Both the position numbers and the translations under genes were made by a program. Below, piece by piece: positions 34,224 to 46,299 of a DNA stretch of 64,000 nucleotides. Numbering within the stretch: position 1 is the first letter of the stretch; each line of letters starts with the position of its first letter. Origin of the DNA: Crocodylus rhombifer (Eukaryota; Chordata; Crocodylia; Crocodylidae); the NCBI GenBank assembly GCA_038503035.1, contig JAVSML010024606.1, positions 41,402 to 105,401 of the forward strand. Direction: 5' to 3'. The notes beneath the pieces are model-generated. The model was given only the letters and a program-made list of their open reading frames with translations. It was not told the DNA's origin and made no database searches.

Positions 34224-36315
34224 ATTATTTTCTCTTATCTCTAATCAAGTCTAGCAATAACTGCAGCATGTAAATGACAATCTGCTCTATTTTTAATATG
34301 GAAGAAGAACTTGGGAAGATTTCAGGCCTCAGCATGAAATGCTTCATTTTGATTGTTCCATCAGTTGGGCAGATCAAGATGGAGTATCCCATTTGAACTT
34401 GTGCTCTCCACGGATAAAACGTCTGTGTCAAAAGGCAGTTACAGATATCTCACTGCAGAACTTAGCAGGCATGTTTCTCATCCATGTACCCCATGTTTTT
34501 AGTTTTTAGTCTATGTTTTTATGTTTGAATTTAAATGAGTGGAAAGACTCTCAAACTAAGAGGAGATTCATCTGGTAACATTTTCAAAGGTGCCTAAACT
34601 ATATAGGAGCTAAGAAAGATTGATTTTAAAAGAGATGTTATGGTTGTAACTAAAATAAAATGCTTACAAGCCACCCCAATGTAAATCAGAGCTCATATCA
34701 CCATAAAAGTACTTAACAGAATCTTATACTGACCTCTACAACTCCATTGCCCAGACTCTGTTTATTTTTATTGAAGAATTTTAATGGAAATGAATGAGTT
34801 GTATTAAACAGTACTCCGTATCTGTCTCAGAACATATATCACAAACTGTGACTACAATGAAAGTGTATGGTCTGTAAATCATCCTAATGTTTGACCCATC
34901 CATTATCATCCTGCTAAATCTCAAATTAAACGGTCAACAGTATCCACTCTATCCAGTGTGTAGTATGCCAAGGATTGCATGTGGAAACTAAAATATATGT
35001 TCTATCAAAATGCTTAATGCAGTAGCACGTGGTGTAGTTAAGCCTATTTTCCAATGTCTTCCATACCCCAGCAGAAAACAGTCATATGGAAGAGACACAA
35101 GCTGTAGAACTTGTTTATCTGATTGAAATGAACACAGTCTGTTTCCACTAATTTGTTTCTGGCATAATTAGCACATTGCTCAATTTATTTTAGTAATGCG
35201 CTCATTTGATTCTTCCATTTGCCAGTAATACAACCAGAAACAGCATATTAACAAAATGTATAAATCTAATAGAAGCCATCCACCAACATATCTCTGTGGA
35301 GGCGTTTAATTTGTAAAATCTTTAAATTGGGTAACTCGGTTTCGCTTTACAATACAGTATTCTCTTAACATACTGCCTTTACACTGAAGCATGTGTTTAG
35401 CAATGAAAAATACTATATACAAAGCAAATAGGCCTAGTATTTCAACTGATTGATAGGAGTTGCATTAATTTTATAGATGGAGTAGAAACTGAAAAAGATT
35501 TTAAAATGCTAGGGGAAGAGGTTGCTACTTTGTGTAAAGCTGTTTTCCATATGGATTACATACAAGAGTTAAACAGTGCAATCCTATTACTTTTAGTGGC
35601 AGGAGAAATTTGTCAGGGCAGGAACAGGGCAAGTAATTAATGAAGATATTTAAAACACCTGTCTGCAGTAGAAATCTGTCTAAAGCAGAAGAACACAGGA
35701 AGAAGTAAGAGCCACTTAAAAAGCTTTACCTTAAGACGGGTGTGATCTGAAGCAGCATAATACTGAAGTGCTATTTCCTACGAAGCAAATTCTTTGCACT
35801 GTTAATAAATGCTTTAAAGATTTAAGTAGATTATAATTGTAATGGTAAAGTATGAGTAATACTGACACATTTCCTTCAGAGAGTCTTCTTTTGGTTATCT
35901 GATTTCTTGTAAAATTATGCCACAGGTTTAGACATCAACCAGCTGTGTGAGGTTTGACCCATGAAAGCCCATTATTTTCATTCTCTGAGTCTTCCTTGAA
36001 CTACACGTACTCCATTGCATTTACCTTTTTTATGCTGCAGTTAACAATTCTGCCTCTAACAGCAATTGCAAACCTTAACATGAAGATGGTGAACTACTTT
36101 TGTTGGATAGCTGCTACATTTTATCAGAGAAAAATGACTGTCGTTCTCAAAATTTGATTTTGGGCAATTAATGAAACAATGCCGTCCTTTATTGTCTTAG
36201 CTGCTTTGGACTATATCCTATTTAAGAGGCATAGACAGCTATGGAATTTCAATTGTTGGCATTTGCACACTGTGTGGGATACCATTTCTACCTGTGGTGA
36301 AACAGGATTGTCTTG
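34224..36315. other. unassigned AT-rich single-copy-looking DNA
   Basis: The longest stretch without repeat signatures. No open frame of note. It could include conserved noncoding sequence (for example 35100-35360), but that cannot be judged from one genome. Confidence 0.35.
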
Positions 36316-36320
36316 TGTAC

Positions 36321-37504
36321 TGTCACAGGAGCACTTGGGTGTCCTGTTCCTATTAAGGAATAAGGGCTGCTGAAGCTCCCTGAGACAGCACAGGTGTTAG
36401 TTGCTGGAGCAGCCAGGCTGGTCACGTAACCAGAAGGGGACAGGGCTAGGCCTTTATAAACAGCTCAGGCCAAAGCCTAGGAGCAGTTCCCTTCTGGCAG
36501 TCAGAGGTGCAGGAGCTCTGCAAGAGAGCCAAGCCGAGCAGAGATGAGTGGTGCAGCCTGAACACCCAAGGGGCTGCATCATGGTAAGGGTGGAGAGAAC
36601 CCTGACTGGGAGGCCTTTGCAAGAAAGCCAGGTGGGCCTAGATCCTATGTTATAGCCAGGAGGCTTATTGTTGTGTTACAGCTAGCTGGCTTACGGTTCT
36701 GTTTAGTTATTGTTATACCGGAGGACCGGGAGAGGCTGTAGGGGACGGAGGAGGCCTCATTAGGAGCTCCCCAGTGGAGTGGGGGGGGTTCCAGGGTGCC
36801 CTGGGAGGGCACAGCAATTGGTGCCGGAGCTGGCACTGCAGGCGAGTGCCAGAAAGAGGCACGACGTTGTGGGGTGTCATAACCCTGGCCCCGGAGAGGG
36901 CTGAGCGCGTGGGCAGGAGCCCGGAGAGGGCTGAGCGTGACAGTAAGAGCCCGGACAGGGCTGCGCATACATTTGACAGGCCCGGAGAGGTCATGTATAC
37001 AGTAAGGGCGTGAAGGGCGCGTATACTGGAGAGGCCCCGGGAGAGGGGCGCTTATATTGGAAAGACCCCGGAGAGGGCATTTACGGGAGAGAAGCCCGGA
37101 AAAGGGTGAGAGTGTAAACAGAAGCCTGGGAGGGGCAAGTATATTGGGCGCGCATACTGAGGGACCCCAGAGAGAGGGGGTACACGTATTGAGAGACCCC
37201 AGGAAGGGGCAAGCATACAGACATGAGAACGTCCAGCACATCTGCGAGGCTTGGGGCGTGCTAAAGGGGAGGTTGGAGGCACACATGGCCCATAAGGCTG
37301 GGGTGCACCAGGTCAGTACATCCAGGATAGGGGACAGGATATACTTAGCACCGTGTCAAAGGGGACAATAAAGGCAGCCTCCATTATAAAACTATATAAC
37401 ACCAAGACGTGGCAGGCGAGATAGAGGGTGCTGAATCGCCTATTTGGCACAGTAGGGGGCGCTAGAGAGATCATGGCCACTCCTAGGTCCCCCGCTCCAT
37501 GACA
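36321..37504 (+). mobile_element. solo LTR with 5-bp target duplication
   Basis: Begins TGTCACAGGAGC and ends GCTCCATGACA, flanked by TGTAC on both sides (36316-36320 and 37505-37509). It contains a TATA box (TTATAAA, 36454-36460) and a polyadenylation signal AATAAA (37367-37372), the U3-R-U5 layout of an LTR. No internal region remains, so it is a solo LTR left by recombination between two LTRs. The TGTC...GACA ends and 5-bp duplication match the other two LTRs (55280 and 61451). A minisatellite lies between TATA box and polyadenylation signal. I infer Ty3/gypsy; a class III retroviral LTR is also possible. Confidence 0.85.
36890..37235 (+). repeat. minisatellite of ~30-bp units inside the solo LTR
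   Basis: About ten degenerate units start with CCCGGAGAGGG or a variant (CCCGGACAGGG, CCCCGGGAGAGG, CCCCAGAGAGAGG, CCCCAGGAAGGG), each followed by 15-30 bp rich in 'gcgcatac' and 'gtataca' phrases. Unit length varies from about 28 to 54 bp. The array opens a 213-codon frame on the minus strand that is not a gene. Confidence 0.8.
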
Positions 37505-37509
37505 TGTAC

Positions 37510-38955
37510 CTTCCTTGTTGGAAGTAAATTAATAGTGGGGGCTTCTCTTCCCCAGCCTTTTAATTTAATTTAATTTATTAATTTAATTAATAGCCTAGTG
37601 GTCAGGGAATGGAAGATAGGGTTCTTGATTACCTTAGGACACCACTAGAAGGGATTAACCTTTCTCTGATTTAAGTGTTTTAACCACCGAACTAGATGCT
37701 AAGGGATGTATTACCCAAAGTGCTCTCCAGCCTTCTGTTTTAATCTGCTTCACTGCATATGGAATATGTTGTTCATTGGATAAACACCACTGTACTGGCT
37801 TCTGGCTGCTGTGAGCAATATGTGGGCTATGGACTGTTGGTTAGAACAATGTGCTGAAAAGTAGAAAATGTAGGTTCAAGTTTCCTCTGTGGGGAGTCTA
37901 GAATTAGGTCTCTTGCTCCTAACCACTAGGCTGTTTGGTTAAAAGGTGGGAAGGTGCAACTGCTCCTTTGGCACCATGCACTAACTAGCCATACTTCTTC
38001 TGCCACTAAAATTTTGAAGGCTTGTCTGATGATTCACACATTCCTGAGCAATTCAAGCCCTCCTGGGCAGCCACCTGCCCACAGTGCAGCCTTCTGAGCA
38101 AGTGCAGAAGGGAGGTGGGAGTAGCTAGGCTGAATCCCAAGATCCATATAGTGCCAAAAGCTGCAGTTCCATAGCTATAGAAATGCCATTTAGGTATCTG
38201 AAATGGAAATTGTATCTGACCTTTAAAATGAGTGAAAAAAACAGAAAGCTAAAGGGTTTTTTTATGGAAAATATTTGGACCTTTTGGTGAAGAATCTTGA
38301 TGAGGGAAGGCAATGCATCATGAAAATACCTGACCCCCTTGCATCATCATAGTTGCAGCCTAATAAGAAGGGGGAAGATTGGTGGTGTGTGGCCCCAAGA
38401 ATGCAGAAGAATGTTGGAGATGAGTAGTGGTATGTAGCACCCAAAAGGCAGCTTCTGTGAGTCATCATGATGGTGTTTCTAAATCAAAATATTTTGGCTG
38501 AGCCCTCCCCCCACCCAAACAAAAAAAATAGCACCAGCTTTGAAATATTCAGAGTTTTGACAAAATTTTGCACAAGTTTTACAAAAGGCAATTTGCTTGC
38601 TGCAAGAGACCTGCTGAGAGACCCAAGTGTCTTGTGCTTATGACTAAGGTGGGTTGAATTATTTTTGGCAAATAGATGATTTGGAAAAGGAAAGGCAATT
38701 TTCATAGACCTAACCTATTTATAAATTCAGGTTGAATTCTCTAAATCACTCCAGGTGAATAAAAGGTGAAGAAAAAAGTCAGAAATGCTGAAAGTTCATT
38801 TTGATATTTCCAACACAAAACATTTTCATTTTTGGGGGCTAGATTCACAAGGGCATGTAAAACACCATGCGCACAACCAGCAGTGGGACTAAGTACAGAG
38901 AGTCAAAAAGCCCAAAGTGGAATCAGTTCAATCTATGCAGCTTTCTTGAAGCTAT
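37510..38955. other. noncoding DNA with a tRNA-like SINE trace
   Basis: An AATTT-rich simple stretch lies at 37559-37590. At 37840-37945 the phrases TGTAGGTTCAAGTTTCC (B-box-like) and TCCTAACCACTAGGCTG suggest an old tRNA-derived SINE. No coding gene. Confidence 0.35.
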
Positions 38956-39300
38956 GTAGATTGTGCTGTTAATGAACAGAATGCACGTTCTCTCATCAGT
39001 CGGCCAAGGAAGGCAGATGCAAGGCCAAAAGGCAGGGGGTGCTCATGCATGGCTCTCAGCCCTGCCAGGCTACAAACACCCTAGCCCCATCCCATTGCCA
39101 TCCCCTGGCCCCCCACTGTGCTTTCCCCCCCCCCCCCACTGTGCCAGCCCAGGACTGGAGGGGGAGGGCATGTCCCACCCTGCCCCCGCCACGTCTGCAG
39201 CTGACAGGTAGAGGGCTGCTGAGGGGGCAGGGCTGAGACACTGCCAGCCCGGTACAGCTGTGTTGCAGTGGGGAAAGCCCCTGACCAAATATCAATATAG
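38956..39300. repeat. GC-rich segment with poly-C run
   Basis: GC-rich block with C13 near 39126-39138; probably the core of a non-autonomous DNA element. Frames on both strands (up to 104 codons) reflect composition. Confidence 0.35.
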
Positions 39301-42300
39301 AACATGGATATTCTGCCTTTTATGGAATAAATGCACATCAATGAGTATAGGATGTGGAACTCCTTTTCAGTATTGAATGTAGAATGAAAGTGCACGGTAG
39401 GTTGCTACTTTGAAAATGAGTAGCAAGGTATATTCAACAGTTGTGCAAGTATCTGGAGCTTGCTGGTAGAATATTAACCTTCCTTGACCTCAAGCAAGGC
39501 ATACTGACTACAGAACTTGACCTTTCAAGGTGCTGGCATCATACTTAACGTAGTGGGAGTAGAGAGCTTTCAGTTCCTCACAGGAATTGCTCAGCACCGA
39601 CTAAGCTCTTAAATTTCTCCAAATCCATTTTAGTAAGAAACTAGCCCTTCAACATTATGACCAGAGTTACTTTGTTTTAATTTATATTATGAGTCAAGGT
39701 ATTCTCCAGAAAGAAAATGTCATTTCTCCGTAGACTCAACATTACTCATTGTTAGACCAGAGGAAGCTTAAGATTTCAGAGATGGATTACATACTTGTCT
39801 TTTCTATTTTGGGAAACATCATTTAAGCTTGGTTCCTCACAGCTTTTAATTTATTCTTTTAGTTCCATGATAAAGAACTAGCACCCTCTTGTTCAAATGT
39901 ATTTTTTATTTACCTTTCATTTCTACCCTTTTATCTTTCTTTATAATCAATTCACTTGTAAGTAATTTCCCTCTGTTGTTATGACTAACATTTCAAACTA
40001 CTACAGATAGCCAGCAACACAGGACAAAAAGCCACAATCAGCAATCTTCACTTCTAATAGTGTATTTATTTTGGTTCAGGAGCGCTATATAATTTGACAG
40101 GAAGTTAAACATAAAGTGACATTTTTTTACAACACAATCTAGTAAAATACCAAGGCAAACTGAAATTAATCTATATGAAGCATATAGAGTAAAATCTGGT
40201 TCTCTCTTTCCAGGACTGTGAAAAGGTCAAAATACAGTCAACTACATGGAGGTATGAGCCCAAAGAGGCAACCAAACTCCATGTTGGCCCATTCCATGGA
40301 AATGCAAAGAGCTGGGTGCAATGATAGGATGGCAGGAGCATGACCACTGGGTTCATGCACTACATGTTTTCATGTGCCACCAATACCATTACTTAGGTCA
40401 CAGATTTTCCCTCTGTATTATGCTTGGGTCATGAAAAGCATTCTGTCACCATCTGTTTAGTGTTCTTACCCAGGTTTTCTAGGGAGGACGCGCATTCAAC
40501 CCATAACTCCTGAAAGCAGTAATGGGTTTTCCCTATATACATACCCTACTCAGTGAGGAGATAATAAACTCCATATACCATTACCAGGATACATAAGACG
40601 ACTCATGTATGTTTCAGTCATTTATAATTTTATACTCTTTTTGTAATATCACCTTGCAAGCCAAACATTACCATTTTATTTTCTACACGGACAAATATTG
40701 ATCCTAACCAACTTTGGAACATGTTGGTTTTCTCACTTTAGTTTCCCATTCATTCTTCAGCATTGCTTATGAGGTAAAAACACATCTCTGGCAATAATAC
40801 TTGTTAAATGCTACTGCAAAGCTGTACAAGAGAAAATGGCATTTTTATGTTGGTGCCCTATAGAGAGAATTCTAGGCAACCACATAATGAATTTTCCAGA
40901 AAGGAAGATTTGAAAGGTCAAATACTGATATCTATTATAGTGGGTGTAAATTAGAATTTATTTACTCAGACCATACTCTTCCTTGTTTTAAGTATGAGTG
41001 AGCAACCAAGTTCAATTTATTTGCATGGGCATGCTTCTGGAATTAGGATTTATGTCAATGTAACTGAGACTGGAACACACCCTTTAGAATCTAGAGCCAT
41101 TCTCCATTAGACTGTAAGACATGAGGTCATAATTGCTGAATAAATTAATTCCAGAGAGTACCATGGGAATTATTGAAACATAATGTCTGATAAAGTGAGA
41201 ATACAGAATACTATAGATAGTTTAACGGTCAAATAAATTAAAGGATATATGGGGGTGAAAAGAATGGAACACAATGGACCCTTGCTGGCGAAATCAAAGA
41301 ATTCATTCAGGTTGTAGCTGAAATCTGATTTTTATTTGACAAAATGAAAAAATCAATCCAAAATGTTTTATTTGCCCCCAAATGAAATGCTTTGCTTTAC
41401 GTTTTAGTTGTTTAAACTTTTTGTTTGTGCTTTTATCCTTTTTTCAATAGGGTCAATTTTTAAATGAAAAACAAGTATTTCAAAAGTCAATAAGCTTCAT
41501 TTTTAAAAGTGTCAAATTGAAATGTTTTGGCTTTCCCAAATAGAATCGTTCGTTTGAAAAATGAATTTCAAAATGACTCCCATTTTTGTCCAAAAATATT
41601 GTTGAATATAACCAAAGCACTCAAATAGTTTCACTTGCTGTGAAACTCAATTTTTTTACTTATCTAGCATTCATAAAATATTGTTTTGCCCAGTTCTAAT
41701 TAAAAGCATATGCATATGCAGTTATTAAATGTATAGTATATTGTACATCGTATACATACTTTAAATATATATATATAGATAGATATATTCCTCAAATGGA
41801 TGGAGATATATGTGAAATGTGAAAATCTGCTCCAATACAAAAGGTATCGTTTCATCTGGCAGCTGATCAGGATTCCATTGCTATTAAGCTATTTCATTCA
41901 TTTATGCCAGATGATTCTCAGAGACACTGGGCTTGCAGTGTGCACAGTGTTCTTCCAGGAAGTCTGACTTTTAATTAAATGAAAGTTTCTTATACTGATT
42001 AAGCATGAAGACATTAGAGTTGGATGAACAATAAGAAATATTATCCATTAATATTTTAATTCAACCAGATTTAGCAAATATAACATTATTGTAAAATATG
42101 ACCCACTTGGTCATGAATTGAGAATTATAAAAACAGAATATAACTTGCCTGAGTGAAATATTCCTTTCTGATTGCTTGTCGATCATCTTCATCTAACTCA
42201 TATTAAATGATATAGCTGCTGACCACACATGGAATATGTGCTTGTGTCATTTTTGGGCTTGTGCAAAGCCCAAACAAGTCAATGAAATCTTCCACTCAAG

Positions 42301-42334
42301 CTTAGATTAATTCTAAAGATTTTGATACTAATAG
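39301..42334. other. unassigned AT-rich noncoding DNA
   Basis: No gene. A small TATA/GATA microsatellite (ATATATATATAGATAGATATAT) lies at 41765-41790. From 41300 to 41700 sequence rich in 'aaatgaaa' and 'ttttcattt' looks like an old decayed repeat. Confidence 0.4.
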
Positions 42335-42342
42335 CTCTAACA

Positions 42343-43458
42343 CAGGGGTGGGTAATTATTTCAGCTGGAGGGCCACTTAACACGTTTTGGTGTGTTGATG
42401 AAGGCCACACACACAAAATCTTTTACAAGATATTATTTTAACAAATTATAGATAAAAAACCCCAAATCGTATACTAAAAATCAAATATCAACTATAACAT
42501 ACTTTAATTTTCTTTCAAAAAATATTTTTTGTCCTGATTTTATGGGGTTTTTTCATAGCATATATAGAGGTGATGGCATAAGAGCTCAAATAAAGTCTTA
42601 CTCTTTTATATTGTTTGGGGGGTGGGGGTGTAGGGAGGCATGTGTGTGTGTGCTGGGCAGGTGCCTGCACACTAAGTCCTGGGAGCCAGCTGGGAGGGAG
42701 GGAAGGTTGGGTGTATTAAGCATTAAGTATTAAGCTCACCTAGACAGTATGGTGCAGGTTTGGTCCTCCACCTGTCTGACCTGTAGCTGCTCTCATGGTG
42801 CTCCACGTGGGGATCAGTCCTGCCCACGCTCACCTGGGGCAGCCCGTGCTATGCTCCCACCCATGCCCACACCCACCAGTCCTGGCCCCAGCCAGTGTGC
42901 ACAGCTTCTCAGCTGGTCCGCTCACAGTGTGGCTGCAGCCACCTGGGTAGTGCTTGGTTCCCCCCACCTCAAGTAACTCCTCCTCCAACCCCTGCTGTGC
43001 CAATCCAGGTGGGGCAGTGGAGGTGGGGAAGCTGCAGCCAGGTGGCTCCTGCTCCAGTGCATGGGGCTTCAGCTGCCAGCTACCTTCCACCCACTTGGCT
43101 GCCCGCACATGGCTGTTTGTTGTGCTGGGTGCGTAGAGTGGGTGGAAGATGGCCAGGAGCTGGAGCTCCACATGCTGGGGCAGGAGCCGCCTGGTTGCAG
43201 CTTCCCTCCCCCTTCCCCCCACCTGGAGCAGTGCAGCAGGGGCAGGATGTAGGGCTGAGCAGTAGGTCGGTGGCTGCAGGTGCACCGAGAGCAGCCCTGC
43301 TGGGAAGCTGTATGCACTGGCCAGGGACAGGGCTGGCAAATGTTGGTGGGAGTGGGCGAGCCTGGCTCCAAGCGAATTGCTGCGGGGGCATCTGCAAGCT
43401 TGCTCCAATCTATTGGTGGGCCAGATATGTCCTGCAGGCTGTATTTTCCCCACCCTGG
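42343..43458. mobile_element. non-autonomous hAT element, complete
   Basis: Ends CAGGGGTGGGTAATTATTTC and, inverted, CCAGGGTGGGGAAAATACAG, followed inward on both sides by 'ggccagat / ggagggccac' phrases typical of this hAT group. Flanks CTCTAACA (42335-42342) and TTCTAACA (43459-43466) match at 7 of 8 positions. Left third AT-rich, remainder GC-rich. No transposase. Frames of 189 and 207 codons on opposite strands over the GC-rich core have no recognisable domain. Confidence 0.8.
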
Positions 43459-43466
43459 TTCTAACA

Positions 43467-45410
43467 GCTATTAAACACTAAGAGTACCATCTTGACTCAG
43501 AGAGAGAGAGAGGTGAAAATCAGTGCTACGATTAACTTGTATTTAATAAGATTGCAATAGGGCACCATGTTAGAGGGAAAAGTTTTGAGTATATAAAGAA
43601 AAATCCCAGAGAAGAACAGAGCAATCATTTATCAGTCTCATGTTTCTCCTGAGAACAGATGGTGCCCTGCAGGGTATGTTCTGCCAGATTTCTGCTCAGT
43701 GTTAATACGAAATTGCTAGAAGGATCAGTGATGTATTATTGGTTGCTATGACTTTAGTATATTGATAAAAACAGTTCTGAATTTCTATTTCTTCCAGACA
43801 AGTGAGTGTGGTGAGATAATTTATTTAGTATCTAATTGCAGGGTGGAAAGAGGCTAGTAGGCAACAGTGTTAAGATGGGAGAACTGGAAGAAATGGCAAA
43901 CATTGTATCAGTAGTTCCAACTGAATCTCCATATCTTTTCTATCCTTTGATCCATCCTCCAGTGTGATTCTGGCACTCTTCCTGCCTTACACTATTTGTA
44001 TAAAATCTCTCCTGCCTTTACATTTTCTTCCACAGAGTGGCTCCTAACTTTATTTCACAGCGGTCAAATACTTTTTGCCTTCTAGTTTCCATTTCAACTA
44101 GGAAATAGTTTCTCACTCAGGTACTGACCAGTCTGAAAAAGTTCATTCCCCGACTATATGTTAATTTATCAGCCCTGATAATTGTAGAAGCAATAAATGC
44201 AAACTTGGGGGCATAACTTAGAGGTTGTTAGTTCAGAACAGGTCATGACTAACTTTTGTGATAGCAGTAGAAATCCTTTGTTTTTTATTCCCAGGGTAGG
44301 TAATAGATAGTCAGTCCATCCCAAGTGCTTTGATTCTGACCCGATGGTCTAAACTCTAAGCAAAGTATTTAACTGTTCATGCCCATTCAGTTCTTGATTG
44401 CTCTGCTGAACCTGTCAGCCAGTTAATGTGTTATTTCTTTCTAGTATCTGCTGTGTAAACTGCAGTATGCTGCTTAGAAAAATCTTCACGTTACATCTTT
44501 TTTTACTACATTTTTATTAGATTTTTTTGTTTGTGTGTGAGAGAAATGATTTTAGTTTGTGTGAGCAAACTAAATAATAGAAATCATTATTATTAGAAAT
44601 CATTATTATTAGAAATCATTATTTAAGACCTTTAACTGGTATGGACAGTGTAACTACATAAACAATTATTACATTGGAATTCATCTGATAAAACATGTTT
44701 AACCATATTTAGTTAAATAAAGATGATATATGTTCATAGGTTATAATCTGAAGAGATTTAATGTACAAATTGACCCTATATAGATAACTAACAGTTTTAG
44801 AGATTTGGCATGCAGTATTTCTAGCCAAAAATGAGTGACACACATTCAAAGCCATCAAATAAGTCTTGATCTGCTTTAAGCAAAAGCAGATTAGATGGTG
44901 GTAAATAGCACTTTTGTTTTTGGACATATTTTAAACTCCAGAAATGAATGAAAAACTATTACATACCTCTGCCCAAATGGACACATATAGAAGATGCAGT
45001 TCTTCCGTTTAAGATTCATAACTGTGACTGGTTAGACTTCCTGGAACATGTCAGAAATAGCTTTCTGGTTAATGAAACTACCTGTTAAATGATTACTGCT
45101 TGCAGAGTTTAGTACCTAGGCTCTGATTTAGCAAAAAATATATATTACGAAGACACCTATGCTTAAATTGTGGTAAAAGAACATTATTACAATCTTAAAT
45201 TGGTGCCCTTGTGCATGTGTGTTATAATACAGGGGTTTTTTTCCTCCTGTGATCACTTACTCTTTTTTATAAGGATTGTTTGCTTGCTAAGTACTCAGGC
45301 CATATACAAACATTCAGTTTTTCTTGGGACAGTTGCTTTCCTCCCAGGAAAAGCAATGGGCATGCAGATGCTCAGGATTGTTCTCCCAAAGCAAAAGACC
45401 TCTAACTAAT
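43467..45410. other. unassigned noncoding DNA
   Basis: AT-rich. Only a short tandem repeat at 44579-44624 stands out. Confidence 0.4.
44579..44624 (+). repeat. three tandem copies of a 16-bp unit
   Basis: AGAAATCATTATTATT twice exactly, then a partial third copy AGAAATCATTATTT. Confidence 0.9.
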
Positions 45411-45850
45411 AGATGGCAAATCTACCAGGCCCTGGTAAGTGTTTAAGCACCCTCATTTGTATGAAACTTAATGGTTGTATTTGTCAACTTGCATTGGCAA
45501 TGCATACAGGGTGCGTTCAGGTGCCCATGCACCCCCTGAGATTGGCAGTACACCCCTCGAGACTGGCTGCTGCTGATGGTGCTGGCAGCACCCGCAGGCA
45601 GGTGTCAGCACCATCTGTGGGTGGTCACTGACTGGTGGTTGGTGCTTGTCCCCCCGCCACACTGAAACTGCTGTGGCTGCCTGTGGGTGGTCCCCGGTTG
45701 GCCCACCCTCACCTCTGCCATCAACCTAGCCACCTGCAGGTGCTCCTAGCTTACCGCCATCACACCCTTCCCACAACACAGCTGCCACCACCTCTGGGTG
45801 GTTGCCATACCCCTCCCCCCCCAGCCTGGGAGGCACAAGGAGTTCATGCC
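45411..45850. repeat. GC-rich interspersed segment
   Basis: GC-rich core with repeated CACCATCTGTGGGTGG and CACCTCTGGGTGG phrases and a TGCCTGTGGGTGG variant; these three spaced variants suggest internal duplication. Paired ends were not found. Confidence 0.35.
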
Positions 45851-46299
45851 AACTTGTAACCTTTGGGTTTTGTTATATCCTTGTCAGTAAAGCTGAAAAG
45901 TATTTCATTATCAAACATCTTGTCTGTACGGAAAAACCAATGTACAGTGATCATATTCCTTCCTTTTATCTTTTCTTAGGTAAGACAAGTTCTAAGATCT
46001 TGCCATACGACTTGGAACACTTGTCATAAGACTTGTTTTCCCAGTCCTGGTTGACTTCAGACGAGAAGCACAAAAACTCTTGCTGCTCTTCCATATCATT
46101 GAAACTGGGTGTAGTAGTTTATGTACACAATACAGAGACAAAATTTCTTCCTTGTTTCCATGTCATAGCCCACTTTTTATCTAGTCATTGATGCATTAGT
46201 CTCTTTTGACATAGCATTGCACTGAGTACTTGTATTGAGGCAGATATCTATAATGACCCCAAAGTTCTTTGAATTCCCAGTTGTATTGTAGATCAAATT
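45851..46299. other. unassigned noncoding DNA
   Basis: Nothing recognised. Confidence 0.4.

Noticed and set aside
36890..37235. Tandem units considered as a CRISPR array
   Set aside because: Units are degenerate, spacers are not unique and of unequal length, and the setting is a vertebrate LTR.
36645..37286. 213-codon minus frame with repeated Pro/Ser/Leu units
   Set aside because: Translation of the minisatellite inside the solo LTR; repeat periodicity explains it.
37840..37945. tRNA gene candidate from a B-box-like phrase
   Set aside because: No cloverleaf can be formed; at best an old SINE.
42830..43453. 207-codon minus frame and 189-codon plus frame
   Set aside because: Both lie in the GC-rich core of the non-autonomous hAT, overlap on opposite strands and are low-complexity in Pro, Ala, Ser and Cys.
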